Part shown: piece after piece, positions 45,153 to 53,408 of the stretch | Layout: the number at the start of each line of letters is the position of its first letter | Position numbering within the stretch: position 1 is the first letter of the stretch | Origin: Burkholderiales bacterium | GTDB taxonomy: Bacteria > Pseudomonadota > Gammaproteobacteria > Burkholderiales > Ga0077523 | DNA length: 64,000 nt | Direction of reading: 5' to 3' | NCBI GenBank assembly: GCA_019745565.1 | Contig: JAIESW010000024.1 | Location: forward strand, 332,425-396,424 | Program-made: the position numbers and the translations under genes | Notes under the pieces: model-generated | The model's database searches: none | What the model was told of the DNA's origin: nothing | What the model saw: only the letters and a program-made list of their open reading frames with translations

Positions 45153-45380
45153 TCAAGCATCCTCGATGCGGACCAGTTTCATCCGGCCCGAGGCGCCGCT
45201 GCGGATCGAGACGGCCGACCGCGGGCAGCGGAAACTCGCCGCGATCAGACCGATCAGTTCTTCATTGGCCTTCCCGTCCACCGGCGGCGACTTCAGTTGC
45301 GCGAGCCAGAGACCGTCCTCGGACTCGGACAGGGCACTGGTGCGCGCGTTGGGTTTCACCTTGACGCGGAGGGTCTTCAC
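45153..45380 (-). CDS. DUF167/YggU family protein
   Basis: A 75-aa protein with the DUF167 signature KVKPNARTSAL at the start and LKSPPVDGKANEELIGLIA in the middle, ending VSIRSGASGRMKLVRI. The function is unknown. It is normally found next to yggT, which is not here. Instead it precedes the orphan binding protein on the same strand. Confidence 0.93.
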   Translation of the reverse strand: MKTLRVKVKPNARTSALSESEDGLWLAQLKSPPVDGKANEELIGLIAASFRCPRSAVSIRSGASGRMKLVRIEDA

Positions 45381-45447
45381 GAAGACCGAAGTCTACGCCT
45401 GAGAAGCGTGAGCCCCACGCGCTCCGCGTCCGACGGCGCCGACCCGT

Positions 45448-46608
45448 GTGCTACAGTCGGTGGCCGTGACCAAGGCCCTCGACAGCGCCGCCGCGGGACG
45501 CTGGGTCTCGCTCGAGACTTCCGGTGAGGGCGCCACGCTGCATCTTGCGGGAGATTGGCGCCTGCCCTCGCTCGCGACGCTCGGACGGGCGCTGCAGGCG
45601 ACCCGCAGCGTACGGCCGATCGTGGGTGTCGATGGTCAGGCGCTCACCGCCCTCGACACGGCCGGGGCGCTGGTGCTGCTGCGCCACCTGCAATCGCTCG
45701 CGGTGGATCCGGGCGCCATCGCTTTCGACAATTTCTCGCCGGCGCATCGGAGCGTGATCGACGTGGTGTCGCCCCGGCTCGCCGAGATCGCGGTCGAGCC
45801 GGTGCGGCATCGTCGCGGCATCGTCGCCGAGATCGGCTTCCAGACCGAATCGCTGGGCCGGCTGCTGCTCGGTCATCTCAACTTCCTGGGCTACGTCGTG
45901 GGTGGCATCGGCAGCCTCATCGGCCACCCGTGGCGGCTGCGCGGACAGGAACTGGCTGCGCAGTTCGAGCAGGTGGGCATTCGCGCGATCCCGGTCGTGG
46001 CGCTGGTCACCTTCCTGATCGGCGTCGTCTTCGCCTATCTGCTGGGACTGCAGGCCGCGCGCTACGGCGCGAACATCTTTGTCGTGGACGGCGTGGCCAT
46101 CGGCATGGCGCGCGAGTTCGCGCCGATCCTGGTCGCCGTGATCATCGCGGGGCGTTCGGGTGCCGCTTTCACCGCGCAACTGGGCACCATGAAGCTCACC
46201 GAAGAGACCGATGCTATCCGCGTGCTGGGGCTATCGCCCATGGACGTGCTGATCCTGCCGCGCGTTTTCGCTCTCGTGGTGGCCCTGCCGCTCCTGGTCT
46301 TCATCGGCAACGTGATGAGCAACCTCGGCGCCATGGCGATGGCGGCCGCCATGCTCGACATCACGCCGACGACTTATCTGGAGCGGCTGTCCGTCGCTCT
46401 TTCCACCCGGCATCTCTGGGTCGGTCTCGCCAAGGCGCCGGTGTTCGCGCTCTTCATCGCCGTCATCGGCATCCGCATGGGCATGACGGTGAACCGCGAC
46501 ACGCGGGCCATCGGCACCAGCACCACCTCGACGGTGGTGCAGGGCATCGTCTCGGTGATCCTGCTGGACGCGTTGTTCGCCGTGATCTTCCAGGCACTGG
46601 AGGTCTAG
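45448..46608 (+). CDS. MlaE-type lipid ABC transporter permease with N-terminal STAS domain
   Basis: A 386-aa MlaE-family permease. The C-terminal part (about 130-386) has the family strings GHPWRLRGQELAAQFEQVG, REFAPILVAVIIAGRSGAAFTAQLGTMK and ISVMTEETDAIRVLG-like LTEETDAIRVLGLSPMD. The first about 110 residues form a STAS-like domain (ATLHLAGDWRLPSLATL, VDGQALTALDTAGALVLLRH). In E. coli that role is a separate protein, MlaB. The start is uncertain: GTG at 45448 is the longest, but TACAGT at 45452 looks like a -10, and GTG at 45466 is an alternative. Confidence 0.9.
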   Translation: MLQSVAVTKALDSAAAGRWVSLETSGEGATLHLAGDWRLPSLATLGRALQATRSVRPIVGVDGQALTALDTAGALVLLRHLQSLAVDPGAIAFDNFSPAHRSVIDVVSPRLAEIAVEPVRHRRGIVAEIGFQTESLGRLLLGHLNFLGYVVGGIGSLIGHPWRLRGQELAAQFEQVGIRAIPVVALVTFLIGVVFAYLLGLQAARYGANIFVVDGVAIGMAREFAPILVAVIIAGRSGAAFTAQLGTMKLTEETDAIRVLGLSPMDVLILPRVFALVVALPLLVFIGNVMSNLGAMAMAAAMLDITPTTYLERLSVALSTRHLWVGLAKAPVFALFIAVIGIRMGMTVNRDTRAIGTSTTSTVVQGIVSVILLDALFAVIFQALEV

Positions 46609-46609
46609 G

Positions 46610-47386
46610 GTGGACACTGTCATCGAAGTGAAGGACGTAGTGACGCGGTTCGAAGCCCAGACCGTGCACGACGGGGTCTCGTTCAAGATCGGCCGCGGCG
46701 AACTGGTCGGCCTGATCGGTGGCAGCGGCACGGGCAAATCGGTCCTGCTGCGCGAGATCATCGGACTGCAGCGGCCGACTGCAGGGTCCATCCGTGTGTT
46801 CGGCACCGACGTCTGGAAAGCCACGGCCGCGGAACTGGCGGCGGTGCGCCGACGGTTCGGCATGATGTTCCAGGACGGTGCGCTGTTCTCGTCGCTCGAT
46901 GTCGCGCACAACGTCGCGGTGCCGCTGATCGAGCACATGAAGCTCCCCGAGGAAGTCCTGTGGCCGCTCGTGAATCTGCGCATTGCCCAGGCCGGCCTGC
47001 CGGCCGATGCCGGCGCGAAGATGCCGAGCGAGCTGTCGGGCGGCATGCGCAAGCGCGCCGCGATCGCCCGCGCGCTGGCGCTCGAGCCGGAAGTGATCTT
47101 CCTCGACGAGCCCACGTCGGGCCTGGACCCCATTACCGCGCGAGCGTTCGACAAGCTGACGCGCTTCCTGGTGGACGACCTCGGCATCACGGTATTCCTG
47201 GTGACGCACGACCTCGACACACTGCTCACCGTGGTGGACCGGCTCATCGTGCTCGCCCGCGGCAAGGTCGTGGGCGACGGGCCGGTGCGGGACATCGTCG
47301 ACCTCGACGATCCCTGGGTGCGCTCCTACTTCTCGATCCGTACAATGGCAGCGACCCCGTCGGGATCGGAGGCGCATGGAACCTGA
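46610..47386 (+). CDS. MlaF-type ABC transporter ATP-binding protein
   Basis: A 258-aa ATPase of the MCE/Mla lipid transporter. Walker A is GGSGTGKSVLLREI, the signature is ELSGGMRKRAAIARALA, and Walker B is VIFLDEPTSGLDP, the MlaF variants of these motifs. The H-loop is LVTHDLDT. The start is GTG at 46610, immediately after the permease stop. It overlaps the MlaD-type gene by 11 nt. Confidence 0.93.
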   Translation: MDTVIEVKDVVTRFEAQTVHDGVSFKIGRGELVGLIGGSGTGKSVLLREIIGLQRPTAGSIRVFGTDVWKATAAELAAVRRRFGMMFQDGALFSSLDVAHNVAVPLIEHMKLPEEVLWPLVNLRIAQAGLPADAGAKMPSELSGGMRKRAAIARALALEPEVIFLDEPTSGLDPITARAFDKLTRFLVDDLGITVFLVTHDLDTLLTVVDRLIVLARGKVVGDGPVRDIVDLDDPWVRSYFSIRTMAATPSGSEAHGT

Positions 47387-48320
47387 AGTCCGCTATACCT
47401 GGATCGGCGCGACGCTCGTGATCCTCGTCGCCGCTCTGGTTGCTTCGGTGGTGTGGCTCAAGTCGGCCGGCTCGAAAGTCACCGACCAGATCTACGAGAT
47501 CGTGTTCGTGCGCCAGTCGCTCGAAGGCCTCCAGGTGGGCGGCAGCGTCAACATGCGAGGCATCCGCGTGGGCCAGGTCATGAGCTACTCCCTGTCGCGC
47601 GACGAGATCAATCGCGTGAGCGTGCTGATCCGCGTCGATCGCGATACACCGGTCTCCGACAAGACGGTGGCCGTGGTCTCGCGCAACATCCTCACCGGTC
47701 TCGCCCGGGTCAATCTCGTGAGCCCGAACGGACGGGGTGCACCGCTGGTCGCGCAGGCCGGTGAGACCTATCCGGTGATCCGGGAGGGCACGTCGACGGA
47801 CGAGAAGATCGAGGAGGTCGCCAACCGCCTCGCGGAAAGCGGCGTCACGGCGCTCGAGCGCGTCGGCAATTTCCTGGATGCCGACAACAAGCAGGCATTC
47901 ACCGATGCGCTGGTGAGCGTACGCAACGTTGCGTCGAACCTCGACCAACGACTGGAGCGACTGGACCGTACGCTGACCGTCATCGATCGCAACGTCCAGA
48001 CCTTCGGGCGCGCGAGCGACGACATAGCGAAATCCGTCGACCGGATCAAGAGCGATTTCCGTCCCGTGGCAGCCAAGGCCGACAGCACGCTGCAGGAGGT
48101 CAGCGTGGCTGCGCGGGCCTTGCGTGTGGACGCCGGCAATCTGTCCCGCCAGATCGAGGCCGCGGCCGGCGGCGGATCGCTCGAGTTGCGCGCCACCGCC
48201 CAGGAACTGCGCGTGACCACCGAACTTCTCGACCGCACCTTGAACCGTCTGCGCGATCCGCGCGCCGTGCTGTTCGGTCCGCACGAGACCCAGCTCGGCC
48301 CCGGGGAGAAACGCAAATGA
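47376..48320 (+). CDS. MCE/MlaD family lipid-binding protein
   Basis: A 314-aa periplasm-facing protein with an N-terminal membrane anchor (about 8-28, IGATLVILVAALVASVVWL). The MCE domain follows (about 35-125, SLEGLQVGGSVNMRGIRVGQV), then a long helical tail (about 140-300, coiled-coil-like, LDQRLERLDRTLTVIDRNVQ). In MCE proteins such tails can form a needle that guides lipid across the periplasm. It overlaps both neighbours, and its stop overlaps the lipoprotein ATG (ATGA). Confidence 0.92.
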   Translation: MEPEVRYTWIGATLVILVAALVASVVWLKSAGSKVTDQIYEIVFVRQSLEGLQVGGSVNMRGIRVGQVMSYSLSRDEINRVSVLIRVDRDTPVSDKTVAVVSRNILTGLARVNLVSPNGRGAPLVAQAGETYPVIREGTSTDEKIEEVANRLAESGVTALERVGNFLDADNKQAFTDALVSVRNVASNLDQRLERLDRTLTVIDRNVQTFGRASDDIAKSVDRIKSDFRPVAAKADSTLQEVSVAARALRVDAGNLSRQIEAAAGGGSLELRATAQELRVTTELLDRTLNRLRDPRAVLFGPHETQLGPGEKRK

Positions 48321-48922
48321 AGCGTCTTGTCGCACTGCTCGCCGTCGGTCTGCTGGGCGGCTGCCTCGGGGGGCAGAACACGCCTGCGACGACGCACTTC
48401 GTGATGACGGATGCCACGCCGGCCGCACCCGTGCAGGCGCCCTCCCAGCCGATGGGGCGGAACCTCGTGATTTCCAGCGTTACCGACGATCCGTTCTACG
48501 ACATCGAGAACGTGGTGTTCAGTCGCGAGAAGGGCAGCCGCGCCTACTACCATTTCGCCGCATGGACCGACCGCCCGTCGCGTCGCGTGGCGGGATTGGT
48601 GCAGCGGCGGCTCGAAGCGCGCGGACGGTTCGTGAGTGTCTCGTCGATCACCGCCGGCGTGAACGCCGACGTCCTGCTCAACGTGAGCGTGGTCGAGCTG
48701 TATCACGACCTCACGGTGTCGCCCGCCGTGGCGCGCGTGCAGCTGATCGGCGAAGTGGTGGACTGGAAGACGCGCACCCTCACCGGTCGGCGGTCGTTCG
48801 CCATCGCGCTGCCGGTGGCCAGCGCGGATGCGAAATCGGCGGTGGATGCCATGAACCGCGGCGTGACCGCGATCCTCGACGAACTGGTCCCCTGGGTCGA
48901 GAGCGTCGCGATCAAGGGCTGA
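48317..48922 (+). CDS. ABC-type transport auxiliary lipoprotein (PqiC/LetC-like)
   Basis: A 201-aa outer-membrane lipoprotein with lipobox LLGGC (lipidated Cys16). The mature protein has the ABC_trans_aux pattern: VISSVTDDPFYDIENVVFSR, then YHFAAWTDRPSRRVAGLVQRRLE and VVDWKTRTLTGRRSFAIALP. Members such as PqiC cap MCE lipid bridges at the outer membrane. Its presence in place of MlaC marks this operon as a PqiC-linked MCE system. It is convergent with the SnoaL-like gene with a 3-nt gap. Confidence 0.9.
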   Translation: MKRLVALLAVGLLGGCLGGQNTPATTHFVMTDATPAAPVQAPSQPMGRNLVISSVTDDPFYDIENVVFSREKGSRAYYHFAAWTDRPSRRVAGLVQRRLEARGRFVSVSSITAGVNADVLLNVSVVELYHDLTVSPAVARVQLIGEVVDWKTRTLTGRRSFAIALPVASADAKSAVDAMNRGVTAILDELVPWVESVAIKG

Positions 48923-48925
48923 CGG

Positions 48926-49390
48926 TCAGGACCCGGGCACCCGCGACGAGTGGTGCTCGATGATCATCCAGCGTCCGGCCTCCTTTCGGTAGACGAACGT
49001 GAAGCGCGAAGGCTGAACGACTTCGCCTTCGTCGCGCGGTTCGCGTGAGGTATAGGCGCCGGTGTTGATCCCGATGTCACCGAAGACGCGCGGGTGCTCG
49101 TCCACCAGGGCCATGCGCAGCTTCGGACGACGCGTGACCGAGCTCTGGAAATATTCCAGCACGGCTTCGGGTGTCAGGCGCAGCGTCGGCGAGATCGTTC
49201 CCCAGAACACGGCGTCCGGTGCATACAGCGACGCAATGCGTTGAGCGTCGCGCGCGTTGAAAGCCTCCACCCATGCCGCGGTGGCGGCACTGATCTGCGC
49301 CTTGTCCTGATCGGTACCGGCACTCTCGGCGTGTGCTGTCGCAGTAAACAACGACAGTGCGAGGTATGCGAAAAGAAACGGTCGATGCAT
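48926..49390 (-). CDS. Secreted SnoaL/DUF4440-like protein (SgcJ/EcaC family)
   Basis: A 154-aa protein with signal peptide (ending TATAHA) and a cone-shaped NTF2-like fold: ISAATAAWVEAFNARDAQRIASLYAPDAVFWG is the first helix and strand, FTFVYRKEAGRWMIIEHHSSR the last. The SgcJ/EcaC group often has the 'HHSS' ending seen here. Enzymatic activity is not established for most members. It is separated from the YaiI-type gene by 27 nt on the same strand. Confidence 0.88.
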   Translation of the reverse strand: MHRPFLFAYLALSLFTATAHAESAGTDQDKAQISAATAAWVEAFNARDAQRIASLYAPDAVFWGTISPTLRLTPEAVLEYFQSSVTRRPKLRMALVDEHPRVFGDIGINTGAYTSREPRDEGEVVQPSRFTFVYRKEAGRWMIIEHHSSRVPGS

Positions 49391-49417
49391 CCGGGTCTCC
49401 GTGAAGGAACAAAGAGT

Positions 49418-49891
49418 TCAGCTCGAGCGGCGCTTCGCGAGGAAGCGATCGAGCTGGTTGGCGAAAGCCTGCCGGTCGCTCTGACCGAATCCCGCCGGAC
49501 CGCCTGTTTCGACGCCGGCACCGCGCAATTCATCCATGAAATTTCGCATACTGAGGCGCTCGCGGATCGTGTCCTGAGTGTAGAGCTCGCCGCGCGGGTC
49601 GAGCGCATGGGCATTCTTGCCGATCACGGCCGCCGCCAACGGGATGTCGGCCGTGATCACCAGGTCGCCGGGTTGCACGCGCGCGACGATCTCGGCATCC
49701 GCCACGTCGAACCCGCCGGGGACCTGGATCGCGCGGATCCAGGCCGAAGGCGGGGTACGCAGGAACTGGTTCGCCACCAACGTGAGAGGGGTCTGCACGC
49801 GTTCTGCGGTACGGTAGAGGATCTCCTTGATCGCCGCCGGGCACGCGTCGGCGTCGACCCAGATGCGAAACCCGGCCGCTTCATCCGTCAT
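49418..49891 (-). CDS. YaiI/YqxD (DUF188) family protein
   Basis: A 157-aa protein. The ATG at 49891 gives [22 protein letters not shown], the diagnostic DUF188 N terminus with acidic PIN-like residues. It continues [29 protein letters not shown] and ends RMFMD-like [12 protein letters not shown]. Relation to PIN-domain nucleases has been proposed, but the function is unknown. The frame is open upstream through the epimerase remnant, in another phase. Confidence 0.93.
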   Translation of the reverse strand: MTDEAAGFRIWVDADACPAAIKEILYRTAERVQTPLTLVANQFLRTPPSAWIRAIQVPGGFDVADAEIVARVQPGDLVITADIPLAAAVIGKNAHALDPRGELYTQDTIRERLSMRNFMDELRGAGVETGGPAGFGQSDRQAFANQLDRFLAKRRSS

Positions 49892-49895
49892 GCAT

Positions 49896-50249
49896 TCAAG
49901 TCCGATGCACGTGCCGGTACCAGCCATGCTCGATGTCCTGCAGCATCGGCACGCCCTTCGGTTGCCACCCGAGTTCCGCGCGCGAACGATTGCCGCGCAC
50001 GCCGCTGTTGGATCCGAGCGAGCTGCGGGCATTGAAGCCGATGGCGGCGTCCGCGTCCTGCGCCGCTTTCGTCACCGTCGCGACATCATCCAGGGTGCCG
50101 ATCACCGGCCGGATGGATCGCTGCTCCAGCCCGCGCGCGCCGTCCGCGCTGCGTGCGAGACCGGTCACGGTATGGCCATCGCGCACCAGTCGACCGGCCA
50201 CCGAGCCGCCGATGTAGCCCGTGGCGCCCGTCACGAAGACCTTCACCAT
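49896..50249 (-). pseudogene. NAD-dependent epimerase/SDR protein with internal in-frame deletion
   Basis: The 117-aa open frame begins with an intact Rossmann motif VKVFVTGATGYIGGSVAGRL (GxxGxxG at residues 8-14) and continues to about residue 78. It then jumps to a sequence typical of the extreme C terminus of the same family ([21 protein letters not shown]). Full-length relatives are about 290-300 aa with a YxxxK catalytic pair, which is missing here. The simplest reading is a deletion of about 180 codons that kept the frame. It ends 4 nt before the YaiI-type start. Confidence 0.75.
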
Positions 50250-50258
50250 CGCCTCCCG

Positions 50259-50281
50259 AGAATCGCTGAATCGGCGATTCT
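50259..50281. repeat. 8-bp hairpin upstream of the epimerase remnant
   Basis: AGAATCGC (50259-50266) and GCGATTCT (50274-50281) form a perfect stem with loop TGAATCG. It lies between the HDOD gene end and the epimerase remnant start. Neither strand has a T run after it. It could terminate the HDOD transcript weakly or lie in the remnant's leader. Confidence 0.4.
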
Positions 50282-50323
50282 AGCGGGTGTTGCGCGCAGG
50301 TCCGTTCTAAGGCTTAACAGGCC

Positions 50324-50992
50324 CTAGTTGAGCGGCAGCTTCTCGACCCAGTCGATGGCTGCGGTGTAGCTGTCGTACACCACCTGCAGGTCCACGAGGT
50401 TCGTGGCGATCCACGTATCCACCACCACTTCGTCGGCGGCCTCGAGACCTTCCGCGAGCTTCAGCACATGCCCGTGGAAACCCTGGCGACCGATCAGCGC
50501 GGCGCGGATCTCTTCGGTCACGTTGAGAGGGGCGATCGCCTGATCCATGGGCAGGCCGAGGATCTCGTCCAGACGCGAGAACACGCCGACCATGAACATG
50601 TCATCGCTGCGTTCCTTGCTGAAGTGCGCCTTGCCCACCAGTTCGAGGAAGCGGCCACGCACCAAGGCGGACTTGATGACCTCGGGGTGGGAGGGTGAGC
50701 TTTCCGCCGTGACCAGCAGTACCACCATCCATTGATGCAACTGCTGATAGCCGAGGATGGTGATGGCCTGGCGGTAGCTCTTGATCTCTTTCAGGAACCC
50801 GCTGGCCGCCGAATTGACGAAGCGCAGCAGCTTGTAGGACAGCACCGGGTCTTTGCGGAATTCCTCTTCGATTTCATGCAGTTCTGCGTCGCTCTTGAGG
50901 AGGTTCAGCAGGCGGACGACGCCCGTGCGCATGGGGGCGGGCGAAGCCGCCTTGGTGCGCCCGTCGTCCGGCTTGGTTTCAGTGGTGCCCAT
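50324..50992 (-). CDS. HDOD domain protein
   Basis: A 222-aa protein with an HDOD domain (about 25-150): LLKSDAELHEIEEEFRKDPVLSYKLLRFVNS, then ITILGYQQLHQWMVVLLVTAES. HDOD is a non-catalytic relative of the HD phosphohydrolase fold seen in signalling proteins. The sequence resembles the C-terminal half of YuxH/CdgJ-type proteins, which carry an EAL domain in front, but no EAL domain is encoded here. The ATG at 50992 is preferred to the longer arginine-rich open frame. Confidence 0.85.
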   Translation of the reverse strand: MGTTETKPDDGRTKAASPAPMRTGVVRLLNLLKSDAELHEIEEEFRKDPVLSYKLLRFVNSAASGFLKEIKSYRQAITILGYQQLHQWMVVLLVTAESSPSHPEVIKSALVRGRFLELVGKAHFSKERSDDMFMVGVFSRLDEILGLPMDQAIAPLNVTEEIRAALIGRQGFHGHVLKLAEGLEAADEVVVDTWIATNLVDLQVVYDSYTAAIDWVEKLPLN

Positions 50993-51099
50993 CGTGTGTT
51001 CGTCCTTCGGTACGGCATGTTCGTGACGGACGAAATAACGGCACCGGCGCGCGGGCCTTGAACGCGCTGGTGCCCGTTCGGGGACCAAATCTCCAGACG

Positions 51100-51333
51100 C
51101 TAGCGCTTGCTTCGCCCCACCAACGCGCCGATCAAGAACGCCGTGATCGCGACGATGGTCGCCAACAGGACCACCTTGGTGGCGATTTCACCCATGGCTT
51201 CCTTAGGCACCAGGTCCAGCACGAAGCCCGCGGCCAGCAGCGCGAGCAGCAGCACCGCAACGACGGCGATGAGCTTCAAGGTACCGGCGAGACCGCTGCG
51301 CTCCGTGGGTCCATGCTCCTGGGGTTCGGCCAT
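51100..51333 (-). CDS. Small two-helix membrane protein, unknown
   Basis: A 77-aa protein with two hydrophobic helices, about 19-40 (LKLIAVVAVLLLALLAAGFVL) and about 52-70 (KVVLLATIVAITAFLIGALVG), ending in RSKR. An AGGAA-type ribosome binding site is weakly present before the ATG. It is divergent from the MscS gene across a 68-nt gap. I do not recognise it. Coding is supported by the membrane pattern and gene-like codon use. Confidence 0.6.
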   Translation of the reverse strand: MAEPQEHGPTERSGLAGTLKLIAVVAVLLLALLAAGFVLDLVPKEAMGEIATKVVLLATIVAITAFLIGALVGRSKR

Positions 51334-51401
51334 CGGTACGTTCCTCCCGGCGGATAGAATGGCGCGGATACTAACCTTAATAACCTTAATGGGAGCAGGT
51401 A

Positions 51402-52223
51402 ATGAACGAGCATCTGCAGGCCATGGACCAGATCAAGAGCGCGCTGATCGACATCGCCCTCAAGTTCGGCCCAAAGGTGCTGGTGGCCATCGTCATCATG
51501 GTGGCGGGCGTCTTCGTCGGTCGTTGGCTCGGTGGACTGGCGCAGCAGATGCTCGAGCGCTTCGAGCTCGAGCCGCCGGTGCAGCAACTGCTGGTCCGTG
51601 TGCTGCGCGCACTGGTGCTGGGGCTCTTCGCGATCATGGCGCTGCAGAACCTCGGCGTGGAGCTGCTGCCGCTGATCGCCGGCATCGGCGTGGCGGGTGC
51701 GGGCATCGCGCTGGCCATGCAAGGCGTGCTGAGCAACGTCGTGGCGGGCCTCACCATCATCTTCACCAAGCCGTTCCGCGTGGGCGAGTACATCTCCATC
51801 GTGAGCGTCGAGGGACGGGTGGAAGCCATCCGGCTGTTCAGCACGGTGCTGAGCCATGCCGACCGCTCGCGCGTGGTCATCCCCAATCGCAAGATCGTCG
51901 GGGAGATCCTGCACAACTACGGCACACTGCGGCAGGTGAACGTGAGCGTCGGGGTGGCCTACGACACCGACCTCAATCACGCACTGGCGGTGGTGGACGA
52001 GATCCTGAAGTCGAATCCGCGTGTGCTGAAGGATCCGGCGCCGATCGTCGCGGTGAGCACGCTCGCCGATTCGTCCGTCAACGTCGCGGTGAAGCCGTGG
52101 GTCCATGTGGACGACTTCGGTCCCGCAGGGGGCGAGATCAACAAGGCGATCCTCGAGGCCTTCCGCGGGCGCGACATCGTCATCCCGTTCCCGCAGCGCG
52201 AAGTGCGGATGCTCGCCGGTTGA
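51402..52223 (+). CDS. MscS-family mechanosensitive ion channel
   Basis: A 273-aa channel of the small MscS type. The pore helix and following cytoplasmic beta domain are clear: GVAGAGIALAMQGVLSNVVAG, TIIFTKPFRVGEYI, then SRVVIPNRKIVGEILHNYG. Three membrane segments lie in the first about 125 residues. It probably protects against hypo-osmotic shock. GGGAG precedes the ATG. The leader has a short tandem AACCTTAAT repeat. The stop overlaps the TTG start of hemW. Confidence 0.94.
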   Translation: MNEHLQAMDQIKSALIDIALKFGPKVLVAIVIMVAGVFVGRWLGGLAQQMLERFELEPPVQQLLVRVLRALVLGLFAIMALQNLGVELLPLIAGIGVAGAGIALAMQGVLSNVVAGLTIIFTKPFRVGEYISIVSVEGRVEAIRLFSTVLSHADRSRVVIPNRKIVGEILHNYGTLRQVNVSVGVAYDTDLNHALAVVDEILKSNPRVLKDPAPIVAVSTLADSSVNVAVKPWVHVDDFGPAGGEINKAILEAFRGRDIVIPFPQREVRMLAG

Positions 52224-53407
52224 GCGTCCTCACCGTCGAACCCGGCCTCGGCGGGCAGCGCATCCGCCTCGCGCAGCTGCCGCCGTTGTCGCTGTACGTC
52301 CACATCCCGTGGTGCATCCGCAAGTGTCCCTATTGCGACTTCAACTCGCACGAGCTGAAGAGCGATCTTGCTGAAGACCGCTACATCGACGCTCTCATCG
52401 CCGATCTCGAAGCGTCTTTGCCCCATGTCTGGGGGCGGAAGGTCCACACGGTGTTCTTCGGCGGCGGAACGCCGAGCCTATTCTCGCCCGAAGCGCTCGA
52501 CCGCTTCCTGTCCTCGGCCCGCGCGCTGTTGCCCATCGAGGCCGATGCCGAGATCACGCTCGAGGCGAACCCGGGAACGTTCGAGACTGCGAAGTTCGCG
52601 GCGTTCCGCGCGCTGGGCATCAATCGCCTGTCGGTCGGCATCCAGAGTTTCGATCCGCAGCGGTTGCAGGCCATCGGGCGCGTGCACGACGATCGGGAAG
52701 CGCATCGCGCCGTCGATATCGCGCGCGAGCACTTCGACAACTTCAACCTCGACCTCATGTATGCGCTGCCCGGGCAGGGCATCGACGGCGCGCTGGCCGA
52801 TGTGGACACCGCGATCGCCGCGGGTGCGCCGCACATCTCCGCCTACCATCTGACGATCGAACCCAACACGTACTTCCATCGGCACACGCCGGTGGTGCCG
52901 GACGACGATGTCGCAGCCGCCATGCAATCAGGCATCGAGATGCGGCTCGCGGATGCCGGCTATGCCAACTACGAGACGTCGGCGTTCGCGCAGCCGTCGC
53001 GCCAGGCGCAGCACAACGTGAACTACTGGCAGTTCGGCGACTATCTCGGCATCGGCGCCGGCGCTCACGGCAAGCTGTCGCTGCGTGACCGCATCTTCCG
53101 CCAGATGCGCCACAAGCATCCGCGCGAGTACATGGAGCGGGCGCTGGCCGGCAACGCGGTTCAGACGGAAGCCGACGTCACGCCCGCCGAGCTGCCGTTC
53201 GAATTCATGATGAACGCACTGCGGTTGCGCGAAGGCTTCGAGCTCACGACCTTCACGGAACGCACCGGCTTGCCCCTGAACGCCGTGGTGCGCGAACTGG
53301 AGGAGGCCGAGCGACGCGGCCTGCTGGAGCGCGACCACAGGCGCGCGCGCCCGACCGAGCGCGGGCGGCGCTTCCTCAACGACCTGCTGCAAGTCTTCCT
53401 GAGGTAG
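52220..53407 (+). CDS. hemW: HemW, radical SAM haem chaperone
   Basis: A 395-aa protein of the HemN/HemW family. The start is TTG at 52220 overlapping the channel stop (TTGA). The radical SAM site is C32-IRK-C36-PY-C39 in HIPWCIRKCPYCDFNSH, which is the HemW form and lacks the extra Cys of oxygen-independent coproporphyrinogen oxidase. SVGIQSFDPQRLQAIGR and LDLMYALPGQ are family motifs. HemW is known as a haem-binding chaperone. It is usually next to rdgB but here lies about 11 kb away. Confidence 0.94.
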   Translation: MSVLTVEPGLGGQRIRLAQLPPLSLYVHIPWCIRKCPYCDFNSHELKSDLAEDRYIDALIADLEASLPHVWGRKVHTVFFGGGTPSLFSPEALDRFLSSARALLPIEADAEITLEANPGTFETAKFAAFRALGINRLSVGIQSFDPQRLQAIGRVHDDREAHRAVDIAREHFDNFNLDLMYALPGQGIDGALADVDTAIAAGAPHISAYHLTIEPNTYFHRHTPVVPDDDVAAAMQSGIEMRLADAGYANYETSAFAQPSRQAQHNVNYWQFGDYLGIGAGAHGKLSLRDRIFRQMRHKHPREYMERALAGNAVQTEADVTPAELPFEFMMNALRLREGFELTTFTERTGLPLNAVVRELEEAERRGLLERDHRRARPTERGRRFLNDLLQVFLR

Positions 53408-53408
53408 C

